From NCBI GenBank assembly GCA_021806765.1, contig JAJZQR010000272.1, positions 1-7,175 of the forward strand: a stretch of 7,175 nucleotides of DNA. Reading direction: 5' to 3'. The stretch's first letter is position 1. The number at the start of each line of letters is the position of its first letter. The translations under genes and the position numbers were made by a program. The notes beneath the pieces were generated by a model. The model worked only from the letters and a program-made list of their open reading frames with translations. It ran no database searches and was not told where the DNA came from. Of the stretch, positions 6,644 through 7,175 are shown one piece after another. The stretch comes from Chloroflexota bacterium. GTDB taxonomy: Bacteria; Chloroflexota; UBA6077.

Positions 6644-7126
6644 GGTTTTCCCTCCTCTTGTGTCTTCGTTGAACTGCGACCTGCGGCGGTAGAGGATGCC
6701 AAACCCAGGGATGAACCATAATCTGAGATGGGGCGGTTGATACCTCCTTGGGTCGGGATTGAGTACGAGTCAATTGGCCCGGAGTGCAGCCAAACCGGGA
6801 AAAAAGGAACGAACCAGGGGATCCACGACGGCTCCGGACGCCGGGAGTTTCGCTCGCCCCCAACTCCGAAGAAGCATACGAGACGTGAGCGCCGCGAGGT
6901 ATCCGGAAAAGTACCCACTTCCGGGAGGGGAAACTCCCCCATTCCTCTCGGGGAAGCCCCACCACCTCAGAATGGGCTCGAGGGCACGAGCGCGGTGCAG
7001 CACGGTGCTGGCGGTCCAGGAAACGCTGGAGGCGACCCTGAGCGCGGGGCGGTTGGTGCTCCATTCCTTACAAGTTAAGGTCTGCACAGAGTTGTCAATA
7101 GGCGGGCGGATGAGCAATCCTTATGT
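6644..7126. other. Gene-free region upstream of the EB_dh lipoprotein, with several palindromes
   Basis: No frame here has recognisable protein content; the open frames give low-complexity Arg/Pro/Ser/Gly-rich text. It contains ATTGA-N7-TCAAT (6758-6774), CCCGG-N12-CCGGG (6778-6799), GGAGTT-N12-AACTCC (6844-6867), GGGAG-N6-CTCCC (6923-6938), CCCATTC...GAATGGG (6938-6976) enclosing GGGG-AAG-CCCC (6950-6960), and CCTTA-N5-TAAGG (7066-7080). A consensus TTGACA lies on the - strand at 7098-7093 but has no good -10 at normal spacing. It is probably the long 5' control region of the lipoprotein gene. Confidence 0.4.
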
Positions 7127-7175
7127 ATGAGCAAACGCAGACATACCGACTCACACCGTCCGGCCGTGTTGGAGC
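7127..7175 (+). CDS. Possible 5' end of a further gene running off the window
   Basis: ATG 7127 opens a frame (MSKRRHTDSHRPAVLE) that has no stop before the window ends. The basic Lys/Arg start loosely resembles the opening of some IS3-type OrfA proteins, but 16 residues cannot decide this. No good ribosome binding site precedes it. A six-codon frame at 7110-7130 overlaps the start as ATGA. Confidence 0.18.
   Translation, partial: MSKRRHTDSHRPAVLE

Noticed and set aside
6742..6749. Perfect AAGGAGGT on the - strand
   Set aside because: No ATG, GTG or TTG follows at usable spacing; the nearest ATG is over 20 bases away. The lipoprotein gene has its own site next to TTG 6643. Likely chance.
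6147..7064. 305-codon - strand frame across the lipoprotein start and upstream region
   Set aside because: Its downstream half is an out-of-frame reading of the lipoprotein gene and the upstream half is low-complexity; no family resemblance and no good ribosome binding site.
7070..7098. Promoter candidate with TTGACA on the - strand
   Set aside because: The -35 is perfect, but at 16-18 bases spacing the -10 would be AACTTG, ACTTGT or CTTGTA, all poor. Not reported as a promoter.

Overview
The window is GC-rich, gene-dense bacterial DNA. Two proteins are lipoproteins with a lipobox cysteine followed by an Ala/Pro/Thr-rich tether, one of them a TRAP transporter binding protein. That style, with an MtaA/CmuA-type methyltransferase homologue, a DUF6282-type hydrolase and an ethylbenzene-dehydrogenase-like haem-domain protein, recalls Chloroflexota (Dehalococcoidia/SAR202-like genomes). 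This assignment is inference from protein style, not from a marker gene.

Layout on the + strand. At 8-1024 is a uroporphyrinogen-decarboxylase-superfamily protein of the MtaA/CmuA type with an intact H-x-C...C zinc site. A 281-base intergenic stretch follows, with a small palindrome and a possible leader ORF. Next come the three parts of a TRAP transporter: the lipoprotein binding protein (dctP, 1306-2361), the small membrane subunit (dctQ, 2465-2947) and the large membrane subunit (dctM, 2983-4263). A perfect 15-bp stem-loop lies between dctP and dctQ. After dctM comes a DUF6282-type metal-dependent hydrolase (4347-5219). All five genes point the same way and the last four are closely spaced. 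The simplest reading is a small uptake-and-breakdown module: the TRAP system imports an organic acid, and the hydrolase, and perhaps the methyltransferase homologue, act on it. The substrate cannot be read from the sequence.

On the - strand, facing this cluster, is a lipoprotein with an EB_dh-type haem-binding domain (6643 down to 5469). It starts at TTG, carries a C-x3-C-H motif, and is broken by a one-base deletion near 5736-5742: the C-terminal fifth is well preserved but in another frame. A strong stem-loop (5364-5397) between the convergent genes probably terminates the - strand transcript.

The right-hand 480 bases or so (6644-7126) hold no convincing gene but several palindromes. The last 49 bases may contain the start of another + strand gene that runs off the window. 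I found no tRNA, rRNA, CRISPR array or complete mobile element.
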